The position numbers and the translations under genes are program-made. The notes below the pieces were generated by a model, which worked only from the letters and a program-made list of their open reading frames with translations, was not told where the DNA came from and ran no database searches. From positions 4,154,001 through 4,218,000 of the forward strand of contig NZ_CP063400.1 in assembly GCF_021729865.1 (NCBI RefSeq): a stretch of DNA of 64,000 bases, given 5' to 3'. Source of the stretch: Hydrogenophaga sp. SL48 (GTDB lineage: Bacteria > Pseudomonadota > Gammaproteobacteria > Burkholderiales > Burkholderiaceae_C). Each line of letters starts with the position of its first letter. Positions within the stretch are counted from its first letter, which is position 1. Positions 46,432 through 54,823 of the stretch are shown here, in pieces.

Positions 46432-47580
46432 TCAGCGGCTGAGCAGGTCGATGTACGCCTGATAGCTGAAGCTGCGGTTCTTCTTCTGCCCGGTGACCTC
46501 GGTCACGATCCCCAGTTCCTGCAGCAGTTTGACAGCCGCGCTGGCGGTGGGAAACGTGGTGTTCAACGCCGCCCGGACCCGCTCCACACTGAAGCGCGGC
46601 ATGGTCGGCAGCAACTCAAACAGCCGGTAGCTGGCCGGGCCTGCCTTGGCGTGTTGCAGCAAACGCCGGCGGTCGGCCGCCACCAGGGTGGCCAGCGCCA
46701 CGATGTCTTTCTCCGCCTCGGCCGCAGCCACCTCGACGCCTTCCAAAAAGAAGCCGACCCAGCCCTCCCAGTCGCCCTCGGTGCGCACGTCGGACAGGTG
46801 CCGGTAGTAGGCACTCTGGTGCCGCTTCAGGTAACCGCTCAGGTAGAGCAAAGGCTCGGGCAGCAGGCCCCAATGCTCCAGCAGGGCCGCGATCAGCAGC
46901 CGCCCCATGCGCCCATTGCCGTCCAGAAACGGGTGGATGGTTTCGAACTGCTGGTGCACCAGCGCCACCTTGACCAGAGGCGGCAAGCCGCCCGCGGGCG
47001 CATGGATGAAACGCTCCAGATCGGCCAGCAACACCGGCACCCGGTCTGCCGGCGGCGGCACGAACACCGCGTTGCCCGGGCGCGTGCCACCGATCCAGTT
47101 TTGTGAGCGGCGCAGTTCGCCCGGTTGCTTGCCGGTGCCACGCACGCCGTTGAGCAACAGGCGGTGCGCATCGCACAGCAGGCGCACGCTGATCGGCAGG
47201 CCCGACGCGTCGCGCAGGTTGTCCTGCACCAGCCGGAAGGCCTGCAGGTAGTTGGTGACCTCCTCCACGTCGTCGGTGTTGCTCACCACCAGCCCGGCCT
47301 CGTCGTCAAACAGGTCGGTCAGCGTGGCCTGCGTGCCTTCGATCTGCGAGGTCATCAAGGCCTCCTTGCGGATGGCGCTGTAAAGCAGCCAGTCCACCGA
47401 AGGCACCAGCCCCGCCACAGCCGACAGGCGCGCCAGCGCCATCTGCGCCGCGCGGTTGCGCTCAACCCAGGCCGATTCCGCCAGAACCGGAGCCGAGGGT
47501 GGCAAGGCGTGAGGCACAAACGCTTTGACCGGCTCCCCGAGGGTGGTCTGGGTGATGTAGGTGCCGGTGACGCGCTTCAT
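46432..47580 (-). CDS. Fic family protein with C-terminal winged helix
   Basis: A 382-residue protein that probably transfers AMP (or another nucleotide moiety) to target hydroxyls. The catalytic motif HPFLDGNGRMGR is at 216-227. The motif TSQIEGT near residue 80 fits the inhibitory helix of class II Fic proteins, with Glu81 blocking ATP. The last 60 residues (RVRAALNTTFPTASAAVKLLQELGIVTEV) look like a winged helix that could bind DNA. GAGG eight bases before the ATG at 47580 supports the start. The promoter holds two near-identical dyads, so autoregulation is plausible. Confidence 0.92.
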   Translation of the reverse strand: MKRVTGTYITQTTLGEPVKAFVPHALPPSAPVLAESAWVERNRAAQMALARLSAVAGLVPSVDWLLYSAIRKEALMTSQIEGTQATLTDLFDDEAGLVVSNTDDVEEVTNYLQAFRLVQDNLRDASGLPISVRLLCDAHRLLLNGVRGTGKQPGELRRSQNWIGGTRPGNAVFVPPPADRVPVLLADLERFIHAPAGGLPPLVKVALVHQQFETIHPFLDGNGRMGRLLIAALLEHWGLLPEPLLYLSGYLKRHQSAYYRHLSDVRTEGDWEGWVGFFLEGVEVAAAEAEKDIVALATLVAADRRRLLQHAKAGPASYRLFELLPTMPRFSVERVRAALNTTFPTASAAVKLLQELGIVTEVTGQKKNRSFSYQAYIDLLSR

Positions 47581-47609
47581 GTGCAAGTCCTCTTTTGAAC
47601 ACGGCCTTG

Positions 47610-47657
47610 ATATTAAAGAATGCTTTCATTTGAGACAAGCGTTTTAAAGAACGCTTT
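47610..47657 (-). promoter_or_regulatory. Fic promoter with two operator dyads
   Basis: On the minus strand TTGTCT (47633-47638) and TAATAT (47610-47615) are separated by 17 bases, a good sigma-70 promoter. Two dyads, AAAGAATGCTTT (47615-47626) between the hexamers and AAAGAACGCTTT (47646-47657) upstream, have centres 31 bases apart. A repressor bound to both would block the promoter. Confidence 0.68.
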
Positions 47658-47748
47658 ACAACAGACACCCCTGCAGACCAGCACTCGGCAATCAAACGTC
47701 CGCCGATTGGCAGGATGCGTCTGGTGCGATGCTTGCTAACCCACCTGC

Positions 47749-49338
47749 ATGGCCCCCCACCGCACCGACCCCGACGCCCCCGGCACCGACTGGCACGCCC
47801 AGGAGCTGCTGCTGATGCGCGAGGTGATGAAGCTGGTGGGCCGCAGCCTGGCGCCGGCGTTTGTGTTGCGCGAGATGCTGCACCTGATGAGCGAGCTGCT
47901 GGGCCTGAACCGGGGCCGCATGGTGCTGGCCGACGAAGCCCTGCCCGGCCAGGAGCGCACCGCCTCGATCCGCCACGCCTACGGCCTCACCGCCGAAGAA
48001 GCGGCGCGCGGTGTGTTCCGCTGGGGCGAGGGCATCACCGGCCGGGTGCTGGCCAGCGGGCTGCCCGCCATCGTGCAAGACGTGGACGCCGAGCCGCTGT
48101 TTCTCTTTCGCACTGTGGCGCGCGCCCAGCTGCCGCCGCAGACCGTGGCCTTCATTGCGCTGCCCATTGAGGTGAACGGCGCGAGCATCGGCGTGCTCGC
48201 CTGCCACCGCATCCGCAGCCGCCAGCGGCACCTCAACGACGACCTCGCGCTGCTGCGCATCCTCGCCACGCTGGCCGGCCAGCTGCTGCAGCTGGAGCAG
48301 CTGGTGGCCGAGCAGCGGCGCCAGCTCGAAGCGCGCAACGAGGTGCTGGCCCGCGCGCTCGACACCCACACCGCGCGCTACGGGCTCATCGGCCGCTCGC
48401 CCGCGCTGCTGCAAGCGCTGGGCGAGCTGGAGCGGGTGTCGCAGTCGCAGGCCACGGTGCTGCTGCTCGGCGAATCAGGCACCGGCAAGGAGCTGTTTGC
48501 GCGCGCGGTGCACCTGGCCAGCGGCCGGCGCGACCAGCCCTTCATCAAGGTCAACTGCTCGGCGATTCCCGACACGCTGTTTGAATCCGAGCTGTTTGGC
48601 TACGAGCGCGGCGCCTTCACCGGCGCGAGCACGGCGCGCGCGGGCTGGTTTGAGCAGGCCCACCGCGGCACGATTTTTCTGGACGAGATCGGCGAGCTGC
48701 CGCTGGCCATGCAGAGCAAGCTGCTGCGCACCCTGCAGGAAGGCACGCTGGTGCGCCTGGGCGGCACGCGCGAGATCCGCATCGACGTGCGGCTGGTCGC
48801 GGCCACCAACCGCGACCTCGCGCGCGAGGTGCAGGCCGGGCGCTTCCGGCAGGACTTGTATTACCGCCTCAACGTGATCCCGATCCGCCTGCCCAGCCTG
48901 CGCGAGCGGCGCGAAGACGTGCGCGCGCTGGCCCTGCATTTCGTGAGCCGCGCCAACCAGGCGCACCAGCGCAACGTCAACCTCGCGCCCGACGCGCTGG
49001 CGCGGCTGGAGGCGCACGACTGGCCCGGCAACATCCGCGAGCTGGGCAACCTGATCGAGCGCCTGGTGCTGCTGGCCGACCACACGTTGGTGACGGCCGC
49101 GGCGCTGGAGCGCTTCATGCCCGAGGCCTGGGCACCGCAGACCGCCGCCGAACCGCCGCACGGCCAGCCCCTGCCGGCCGGCCACGTGCGCGACTACCTG
49201 AGCGGCCGCTCACACAGCCCGCAGGCGCTGCAAGACGCCCTGCTGCGCCACCACGGCAGCCAGACCCTGGCGGCGCAAAGCCTGGGGCTCACGCTGCGGC
49301 AGTTTGGCTACCGGCTGCGCAAGGCCGGGTTGCGGTGA
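47749..49338 (+). CDS. Sigma-54-dependent transcriptional activator, NifA-like (GAF-AAA-Fis)
   Basis: A 529-residue enhancer-binding protein. Residues 20-190 are a GAF sensor domain ([44 protein letters not shown]). The AAA+ domain has [18 protein letters not shown], the sigma-54 loop [13 protein letters not shown], Walker [12 protein letters not shown], and [16 protein letters not shown]. The C-terminus is a Fis-type helix-turn-helix ([22 protein letters not shown]). It probably activates the sulfurtransferase operon at 53846 by way of the dyad at 53660, with an island now lying between them. The ligand is unknown. Confidence 0.93.
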   Translation: MAPHRTDPDAPGTDWHAQELLLMREVMKLVGRSLAPAFVLREMLHLMSELLGLNRGRMVLADEALPGQERTASIRHAYGLTAEEAARGVFRWGEGITGRVLASGLPAIVQDVDAEPLFLFRTVARAQLPPQTVAFIALPIEVNGASIGVLACHRIRSRQRHLNDDLALLRILATLAGQLLQLEQLVAEQRRQLEARNEVLARALDTHTARYGLIGRSPALLQALGELERVSQSQATVLLLGESGTGKELFARAVHLASGRRDQPFIKVNCSAIPDTLFESELFGYERGAFTGASTARAGWFEQAHRGTIFLDEIGELPLAMQSKLLRTLQEGTLVRLGGTREIRIDVRLVAATNRDLAREVQAGRFRQDLYYRLNVIPIRLPSLRERREDVRALALHFVSRANQAHQRNVNLAPDALARLEAHDWPGNIRELGNLIERLVLLADHTLVTAAALERFMPEAWAPQTAAEPPHGQPLPAGHVRDYLSGRSHSPQALQDALLRHHGSQTLAAQSLGLTLRQFGYRLRKAGLR

Positions 49339-49427
49339 AGGCAAGGGTTGAAGGGATGGACTGAAAACCGGCGCCACCGATGTGTGACAGCATCAGCGCC
49401 ATTGACCAAGACTTGCGAGAAGCCACC

Positions 49428-49646
49428 ATGAAAACCATCGACGAAATGCTGAACCTGGCCTTGCTGACCCCCGACGAGCACCAGCAGATCAGCAGTTGGA
49501 TCGCGCAGGCCGACACGCCCGACGAGATTTTGAAGATGCCGCCCTTGCTGTGGAGGGCGGTTGAACGGGCCAGCGCGGTCATGGGGATTGACGAAGACCT
49601 GATGCGCCCGCCTGCGCTGGATGATGGTGGTCTGGTTTGCGGATAG
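49428..49646 (+). CDS. Small hypothetical protein
   Basis: A 72-residue, acidic, mostly helical protein: MKTIDEMLNLALLTPDEHQQ at the start and WRAVERASAVMGIDEDLM near the end. No known family. It lies 89 bases after the sigma-54 activator in the same direction and keeps the GC-rich codon use of the host, so it is the last core gene before the AT-rich island. Confidence 0.55.
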   Translation: MKTIDEMLNLALLTPDEHQQISSWIAQADTPDEILKMPPLLWRAVERASAVMGIDEDLMRPPALDDGGLVCG

Positions 49647-49774
49647 ACAACGGACTGGAGAGGCAGCGCGCGGATTCACAAACCAAGACTGCTATGGCGA
49701 GCATGTCGCTCATCGGCTAGGAGCGGACGGACGTCAGATGGGAGGAGCCATTCGCCGCGAGGGTAACCGGCATG

Positions 49775-50452
49775 CTATGCAGTATTCCTCTTCTCGTCGC
49801 TTGCCTGAGCTATCGCTGCGGTCATCCTCTCCCGAACCTGCTTCTTTACCTCCACCGGCACTTGCCTCTCAGCTTGTTCCTCCGGAGACATGGCCTTCAG
49901 CGTCTCAATGTGAATCTTGGCGAGAATGCAAGAGACGGAAGCGGTGTATTTACCCCTAGGCCTCGCATCTTTCTCTTGCCAGACGTGAACAAGATTCGAG
50001 CACCGATCACGAATTGACTGATTATCAAAGTCAATGTTTTCCGCGTGATGTGCGAAGTCGTTGCGTATGGAACGTATCGTGTCCAAGTCCTTCCTTTCAG
50101 ATGGAGCGATCTTCCCTAAGTAGTAGGCCATCTTGATCTTGGCCGAGAATGTGCTGAGTGGCCCCTGCGATTCGAACAGGTCTTCCTTGGCCTTCTTGTT
50201 CTCAACGAAGCAGCGCCGTAACAAGTTCTCAAGGCAAACGTCGAGATATGCGGCCGCGAAAAGCGCGCAGCCTCGATCGGACTCCTGTGTGAGCGCCCGT
50301 CGGAACTCTAAGAACTCCAGGAACAGTTTCTTACCGAGTGCTTCGCGATCAGCGGAAATGCCTAAAGCGTGACCGGTTTTATCGTCCGCGTGCAAACCTG
50401 AGTTGGGCTGCGCCGCGGATTTAGAGGCTTTTGATGTGCACATTGCCTTCAT
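49775..50452 (-). CDS. MltR family protein
   Basis: A 225-residue helical protein matching the MltR (mannitol operon repressor) family: EFLEFRRALTQESDRGCALFAAAYLDVCLENLLRR, then GPLSTFSAKIKMAYYLGKI and DLDTIRSIRNDFAHHAENIDF. MltR proteins outside mannitol operons are common on islands and have unknown partners. It has no DNA-binding motif that I can see and no mannitol genes near. It lies 18 bases after the nuclease-like gene, so both may be one unit. Confidence 0.82.
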   Translation of the reverse strand: MKAMCTSKASKSAAQPNSGLHADDKTGHALGISADREALGKKLFLEFLEFRRALTQESDRGCALFAAAYLDVCLENLLRRCFVENKKAKEDLFESQGPLSTFSAKIKMAYYLGKIAPSERKDLDTIRSIRNDFAHHAENIDFDNQSIRDRCSNLVHVWQEKDARPRGKYTASVSCILAKIHIETLKAMSPEEQAERQVPVEVKKQVRERMTAAIAQASDEKRNTA

Positions 50453-50470
50453 TTTTTAGAGTCTTGTGCT

Positions 50471-51352
50471 TCATGCGTCAGATCGCGCGTCACCAGCATG
50501 TGCGATTACCCATTGCAGTCCGGTGATATCTCGTGCTGCGGACATTTTAATGTAAGCCTTAAGCAGAGGCGTATCTGCACCAAGGTCTTGCAATCCGAAT
50601 TGCCTGAGTAGCGTGCGGAAGGGCCTTGCCAACGGTGATCGAAGCAGAACCTCTTCAATATCATTAGCTAGACTGGTAACAGCTGATCGAATATCCAACT
50701 CTGGACGATGGAGGCTTTTCAGAGCTTCGTCAAATCTAAATGGGTCAAGTCGGACAGGATCACTACACGCCCAAGAGTGAGCGCCGGGTTCAACAAAGGT
50801 GTTGCGCTTGTGACCGGCAAGTTCGTGGGAGGGACGAAAATTGGTTCTCGAAATCAGTTGATTGCCTACATATAAGTCAACCAACTCCCCAACATCTTGT
50901 ACTGCCGGGGCGGCGTATACGATGAGAACCTGATTCGAGAATTTCGTGTGCAAGTGTTCAAGGAGCTTTTGTTGCTCCGGATATATGTCGTAACGAAAGT
51001 AGGGCTCATTCCAGTGAGGCCACTCTTCTGCACTGGGTTTGACCATGTACTCCGAACGTTTGTACTGAAATAGGATATTTCCTTGAATATCCGGAATATT
51101 TGATATCTCCCGCCCGAGATGCAACTCCATTTCTTCGGCAATCTCCCGGTAAGACATACCTTTAAAGGGCATACGGAACCAATACGGGTGGCCAAGCCGT
51201 CGGAACAACCAACGGGACTTGCTCATGACTATTGCATCTGCGCCAATGGACCCCTCCTGTACCTGACCCGGCGGGAAGTAAAAATTACCTCGTCGGGCGA
51301 GCTCGGTGTTGAAGTACCCTTCAAATGTTTTTTCTTCGTATTGAATGCGCAT
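50471..51352 (-). CDS. Hypothetical protein, possible PD-(D/E)XK nuclease fold
   Basis: A 293-residue protein I cannot match to a named family. The N-terminal 100 residues contain EGSIGAD (Glu33, Asp39) and, after about 55 residues, ILFQYKR (Gln96, Lys98). The order E...GAD...QxK resembles the active site of PD-(D/E)XK nucleases. The rest is mixed alpha/beta with no clear motif. An upstream ATG at 51496 would extend the protein through the attC-like hairpin and into the kinase gene; the ATG at 51352 is preferred. No good ribosome-binding site is seen for either. Confidence 0.6.
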   Translation of the reverse strand: MRIQYEEKTFEGYFNTELARRGNFYFPPGQVQEGSIGADAIVMSKSRWLFRRLGHPYWFRMPFKGMSYREIAEEMELHLGREISNIPDIQGNILFQYKRSEYMVKPSAEEWPHWNEPYFRYDIYPEQQKLLEHLHTKFSNQVLIVYAAPAVQDVGELVDLYVGNQLISRTNFRPSHELAGHKRNTFVEPGAHSWACSDPVRLDPFRFDEALKSLHRPELDIRSAVTSLANDIEEVLLRSPLARPFRTLLRQFGLQDLGADTPLLKAYIKMSAARDITGLQWVIAHAGDARSDA

Positions 51353-51376
51353 CTGCTGCAGAGGATGATGTGTGAT

Positions 51377-51443
51377 TCCTAACGCCCAAGCTAACCGGCA
51401 AAAATGCGAAGCATTTTTGCCAGCGCTGAACCGCCAGTTAAGC
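51377..51443 (-). other. Integron attC-like recombination site
   Basis: Read on the minus strand, it starts with GCTTAAC (fits RYYYAAC), then TGGCG and GTTCAGC, a perfect 11-base hairpin with a three-base loop (arms 51397-51407 and 51411-51421), then GGTTAGCTTGGGC and GTTAGGA (6 of 7 to GTTRRRY). Box order and spacing match known attC sites, and the 67-base length is within range. It follows the kinase stop by 25 bases, as in a gene cassette. Confidence 0.72.
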
Positions 51444-51467
51444 GCCTTGCGCTTGATGTGGGTATAT

Positions 51468-52922
51468 TCATTCGCTTGAGTCTCTTCGGCTTGCATTCTT
51501 GCGAATGTAATCCCTGAATTCGTCTTCGGTCATTTTGTTGTGCCGCGCATCGTAAGTGCGAGGGTCCGCGTTGTATGCAGAGCGAGTGCTGAAGAAGACG
51601 AAGCATCCCTTGATATATCTAGATATGGGGCGCGCTGTTGCAGGCAGCGGCTCATCGCTGTATTCATTGCAATTCCAATGATGGTAAGGAATGTACGTGC
51701 CAGGCTTTAATTCTGTCAACTCCTCGCGGACTCCCTCCTGATCCAATGCCCCTTTTATTCCAGTTGGCTCGATAGGGGCTACTTCTAGCCGAAAGTAATT
51801 CCAACTCGCTGCCGTGCCGAAGGACTCGTATGTGAGTTTTTTGGGTTTAAGGATTTCTGCAGTCATTTCGCCTACATGGAGCTCAATCATTTCTTCTTCA
51901 AAGGCACGTGATACACCTGTTATCGTATTTCCGCCACCTGTAGGATAAAACATATGATTCAGCGCCCGTACCTTTGCAACCTCAGATAGAACCGAACATA
52001 TCGCGTCGATTTGCGTCCAAGTTGATTGAGATGGAGCACCAAGTGGGAATAGCTTCTGTTGGAGTTCGGTCCACTCAATCAGATTTCTCTTGTGGAAATC
52101 GCTTACGATATTCAGCCATTCTTCAATGCGTTTTGCAACGTGAGATATTCTTGGGCGGCGCAACGGATCTGTGTCAGTGCATTCAACCAGTAGTTGATCT
52201 AGCGTAGTTGTGTAAACCCCCTTCAGGTACTTGTTTAGCGAGAGGGATGAGTCCGGATTGTATTGGCCATCGAATCCGAGGTCTTCCTTGGTAAATGCAA
52301 TCCAGAGGGACTTGGCAAATGAATAAACATCCGCCATCTCTCCATTCGCTTCTGAGGCGTGCCGCCTCATTTCTGGAGCCATTGTGAATTTGGCACCTAC
52401 ATCACGTTTGGGTGGAGTAATGGGCTGCCTGTTAGGGTATTTAACAAGACCAAAATCGGAAAGGCACAATTGATCGTTGTAGTACAGAAAGTTTGCGGGC
52501 TTTATATCTCTGTGAGATATGCCCTTGCTGTGCAATTGGCCCAGAGTGGATGCAAGAGCAATGAAGTCCCGGGCTATTTCCTCAGCGGAGCGTCCGATTC
52601 TGTATTCCTTGAAAGGTTGTGCTACAGGCATTGCATACCATGGAGTCGATTCCCCTTTTTCTTTTGGTGTGTGCTTTTCAATGAGCGGCACAATTCCATT
52701 TAAAGTACCGAGTTTGCTTAACGCGTCAATTTCAGCTGTGAAGCGTGTATATGACTCTGTGGTTACTGTCTTAAGGAGTTTTATTGCGTGAGGTGCATGT
52801 TTTGGGTTGCGCGCTAGCCAAACATCCCCGTTTCCGCCGCCCCCGAGATATTCTTCCAGCGTCCAATCTCCGAACTTATCCCCGCGCTTATAGCCGTTGC
52901 TTTGCTTTGATTTTTTGGTCAT
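51468..52922 (-). CDS. Hanks-type serine/threonine protein kinase
   Basis: A 484-residue soluble kinase. All core motifs are present: glycine loop GGGGNGDV (27-34), Lys48 in HAIKLLK, Glu64, HRDIKPAN (137-144, catalytic Asp139), DFG (156-158) and MAPE (181-184). The kinase domain ends near residue 290. The last 190 residues are an unknown domain with EEEMIELHVGEMTAEILKP. There is no transmembrane helix or PASTA repeat. AT-rich codon use sets it apart from the host genes. The attC-like site right after the stop suggests it is or was a gene cassette. It may be a defence kinase. Confidence 0.88.
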   Translation of the reverse strand: MTKKSKQSNGYKRGDKFGDWTLEEYLGGGGNGDVWLARNPKHAPHAIKLLKTVTTESYTRFTAEIDALSKLGTLNGIVPLIEKHTPKEKGESTPWYAMPVAQPFKEYRIGRSAEEIARDFIALASTLGQLHSKGISHRDIKPANFLYYNDQLCLSDFGLVKYPNRQPITPPKRDVGAKFTMAPEMRRHASEANGEMADVYSFAKSLWIAFTKEDLGFDGQYNPDSSLSLNKYLKGVYTTTLDQLLVECTDTDPLRRPRISHVAKRIEEWLNIVSDFHKRNLIEWTELQQKLFPLGAPSQSTWTQIDAICSVLSEVAKVRALNHMFYPTGGGNTITGVSRAFEEEMIELHVGEMTAEILKPKKLTYESFGTAASWNYFRLEVAPIEPTGIKGALDQEGVREELTELKPGTYIPYHHWNCNEYSDEPLPATARPISRYIKGCFVFFSTRSAYNADPRTYDARHNKMTEDEFRDYIRKNASRRDSSE

Positions 52923-52972
52923 CGCGAACAGTGAATAATTATTTAAGGAGCGTAACGTAGGCAGTGACTGGG

Positions 52973-53027
52973 CCACAACGGCGCACTCAACATTGAAGAA
53001 TGGCGACCGCGCTGGCCGCCGTTGTGG
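52973..53027. repeat. Inverted repeat upstream of the kinase gene
   Basis: CCACAACGGCG (52973-52983) and CGCCGTTGTGG (53017-53027) are perfect 11-base arms separated by 33 bases. They lie between the Cys/His-rich gene and the kinase gene on the minus strand and could be a terminator-like hairpin or a recombination site. Confidence 0.6.
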
Positions 53028-53084
53028 GTCCATTCGACGAACATGTTAAATGTGCACGCTCGACTTCCACGATCAAGAGACTGT

Positions 53085-53531
53085 CTATGCGCCATGTGGG
53101 ACAACCCAATCGAACAAGTCCTCAAAGTCCTCGAAACAAGTCGCGCAAATCCATCTGTATCCGTCTGGTGTTGCGTAACCTTCCTGAAGTGTTTCAGGTA
53201 TAGCCCCAACCATGAACTTTGCAGAGCAGAACTCGCAGTGATCGTGATCGTTCTCTTTTGACCCAGGCGTGTACTGCCGCCTCTCCAGGATTACCCCTTT
53301 GAGGTACCTCTCTTGGTTGGTCAGTCGCCAGTCGCTGGTCTCGCGCATAGTGCAATTTAACTTGTGATTTATCCCGAAAAATGCCGGATAACATTTTCGG
53401 CAGTCGTTAAACAAAGTTGCATGACACCTCCGAAAGTCTTTTGAAATCAATCCCGTAGCGCACTCATCTGGATGCATGAACAGGTCTAACGGAATCGAGA
53501 AAATCTGACCGATCATGGTTGCCGTCTGCAT
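53085..53531 (-). CDS. Cys/His-rich small protein (NDHDHCEFC type)
   Basis: A 148-residue protein rich in Cys and His. The C-terminal part reads ENDHDHCEFCSAKFM, then LQEGYATPDGYRWICATCFEDFEDLFDW, a probable zinc-binding domain that I associate with small hypothetical proteins on islands and integron cassettes. The first half has further cysteines (CATGLISKDFRRCHATLFNDCRKC) in a variable context. An in-frame ATG at 53516 is an alternative start. It is the first gene of the island's minus-strand set. Confidence 0.65.
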   Translation of the reverse strand: MQTATMIGQIFSIPLDLFMHPDECATGLISKDFRRCHATLFNDCRKCYPAFFGINHKLNCTMRETSDWRLTNQERYLKGVILERRQYTPGSKENDHDHCEFCSAKFMVGAIPETLQEGYATPDGYRWICATCFEDFEDLFDWVVPHGA

Positions 53532-53659
53532 CTCAGTCTAGCGGCGAGTTGCAAGCTTGAGCAACAGAGCTTGCCGCCGACCGCAATACCAATAGCGGCG
53601 ATCACGCAGCTTCGGGGTGAGCGGTTGTGGCGGATCGCAAAAGAGCGTCCATCAATGTG

Positions 53660-53685
53660 TTGACATTGTGTTAACCCAATGTCAA
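53660..53685. promoter_or_regulatory. Probable upstream activator sequence of the sulfurtransferase operon
   Basis: TTGACATTG-N8-CAATGTCAA is a perfect nine-base dyad about 125-150 bases upstream of the predicted transcription start. This is the normal distance for an enhancer-binding protein. The gene for a NifA-like activator lies on the other side of the island. Confidence 0.68.
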
Positions 53686-53782
53686 ACCCCAGCAGGCACA
53701 CCACCAGCTTCCGAGCGACCAAAGCCCCCATAACCCAACAAAATCAAAGGCTTACGAACATCAGCCTATCCGCCTGCCACCC

Positions 53783-53798
53783 TGGCACGACCGTTGCA
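53783..53798 (+). promoter_or_regulatory. Sigma-54 promoter of the sulfurtransferase operon
   Basis: TGGCACGACCGTTGCA matches the -24/-12 consensus TGGCACG-N4-TTGCW at every position. Transcription would start near 53808, leaving a leader of about 38 bases before the ATG at 53846. Confidence 0.88.
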
Positions 53799-53845
53799 AA
53801 AGAGCACCCAGGCCATCCTGCCTTTGCCCTTTTTCAGAGGTCCCC

Positions 53846-54745
53846 ATGAGCATTGAAGCCACCCTGATCGCTCCCGATCAACTCGCCACGCTGCAAGCCG
53901 CCGAACCGGTGGTGATCATCGACACGCGCGACGCCGACACCTTTGCCGCCGGCCACATTCCCGGCGCGGTGAACCTGCGCGAGGTGTTCACCTTTCTCGC
54001 CACCTCCACGCCCGAGGGCCTGCAGGCGCTCAAGGCCACCTTCGCCGACGCGCTGGGCAAGGCCGGCCTCTCGGGCGCCGAGACCGCCGTGTTTTACGAA
54101 GACGCGATGAACAGCGGCTACGGCCAGTCGTGCCGCGGCTACTACCTGCTCACCTGGCTGGGCTACCCCAAGATCAAGGTGCTCAACGGCGGCTTCAGCG
54201 CCTGGAAGGCCGCCGGCCTGCCGGTGTCGACCATCGCTGCCACGCCCGTGCCCGCCACCTTCCCCGAGTTGGCCATGAGCGACGTGATGCTGACGCAGGC
54301 CGATGTGCAGGCCGCGCTGGGCACCGACACGGTGTTGCTCGACGTGCGCGATGTGGACGAGTGGATCGGCGACAGCTCTTCGCCCTACGGCAAAGATTTC
54401 GCGCCGCGCAAGGGCCGCCTGCCGGGCGCCAAGTGGGTGGAGTGGTACCGCTTCATGAAGCCCTCGGCCCAGGGCCCGGTGTTCAAGACGCCGGACGAGG
54501 TGAAGGCCGAGTGCGCCACCGCCGGCATCGCGCCCGACGACACGGTCTACCTCTATTGCTTCAAGGGCGCGCGCGCGTCCAACACCTTCCTCGCGCTCAA
54601 GCAGGCCGGGTTCACCGACGTGCGCATGTACTTCGGCTCGTGGAACGAGTGGTCGCGCGACGAGAGCCTGCCGATCGAGACCGGTCTGCCCGTGGCCGTT
54701 TCCACCAAGTCGAGCAAGAAGCCCGAGCTCGCGCTGGCCGCCTGA
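53846..54745 (+). CDS. Sulfurtransferase (tandem rhodanese domains)
   Basis: A 299-residue cytoplasmic enzyme that moves sulfane sulfur from thiosulfate or 3-mercaptopyruvate to an acceptor such as cyanide or a thiol. Domain 1 (VVIIDTRDADTFAAGHIPGAVNL) is inactive. Domain 2 (TVLLDVRDVDEWIG) has the active loop YCFKGARAS with the catalytic Cys near residue 238. The loop CFKGAR is unlike the CGSGVTA of typical 3-mercaptopyruvate enzymes and the CRKGVT of thiosulfate ones. It is the first gene behind a sigma-54 promoter and is followed by OsmC. Confidence 0.91.
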   Translation: MSIEATLIAPDQLATLQAAEPVVIIDTRDADTFAAGHIPGAVNLREVFTFLATSTPEGLQALKATFADALGKAGLSGAETAVFYEDAMNSGYGQSCRGYYLLTWLGYPKIKVLNGGFSAWKAAGLPVSTIAATPVPATFPELAMSDVMLTQADVQAALGTDTVLLDVRDVDEWIGDSSSPYGKDFAPRKGRLPGAKWVEWYRFMKPSAQGPVFKTPDEVKAECATAGIAPDDTVYLYCFKGARASNTFLALKQAGFTDVRMYFGSWNEWSRDESLPIETGLPVAVSTKSSKKPELALAA

Positions 54746-54823
54746 ACCCGCCGCGCCGCCATGGCCCGCTTCCCTTCGATTCCCCTGTTGTCTGTCCGTC
54801 CACCGCACTCCCCGAAAACCCCC

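Larger units (their letters stand above)
49650..53540. mobile_element. AT-rich genomic island between the sigma-54 activator and its likely target operon
   Basis: Codon use and base composition change sharply here, from strongly GC-rich to roughly balanced, and return to GC-rich before 53846. All four island genes are on the minus strand. An integron attC-like site is inside. No integrase, transposase or flanking direct repeat was found, so the borders are approximate and the mechanism of entry is unknown. Confidence 0.72.

Noticed and set aside
51353..51496. Upstream start of the nuclease-like gene at 51496
   Set aside because: This extension would translate the attC-like hairpin and overlap the kinase end. 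It reads like translated recombination-site sequence.
49640..53700. Prophage or transposon explanation for the AT-rich island
   Set aside because: No phage structural gene, integrase, transposase, target duplication or terminal inverted repeat could be found at the borders. Only the attC-like site hints at a mechanism.
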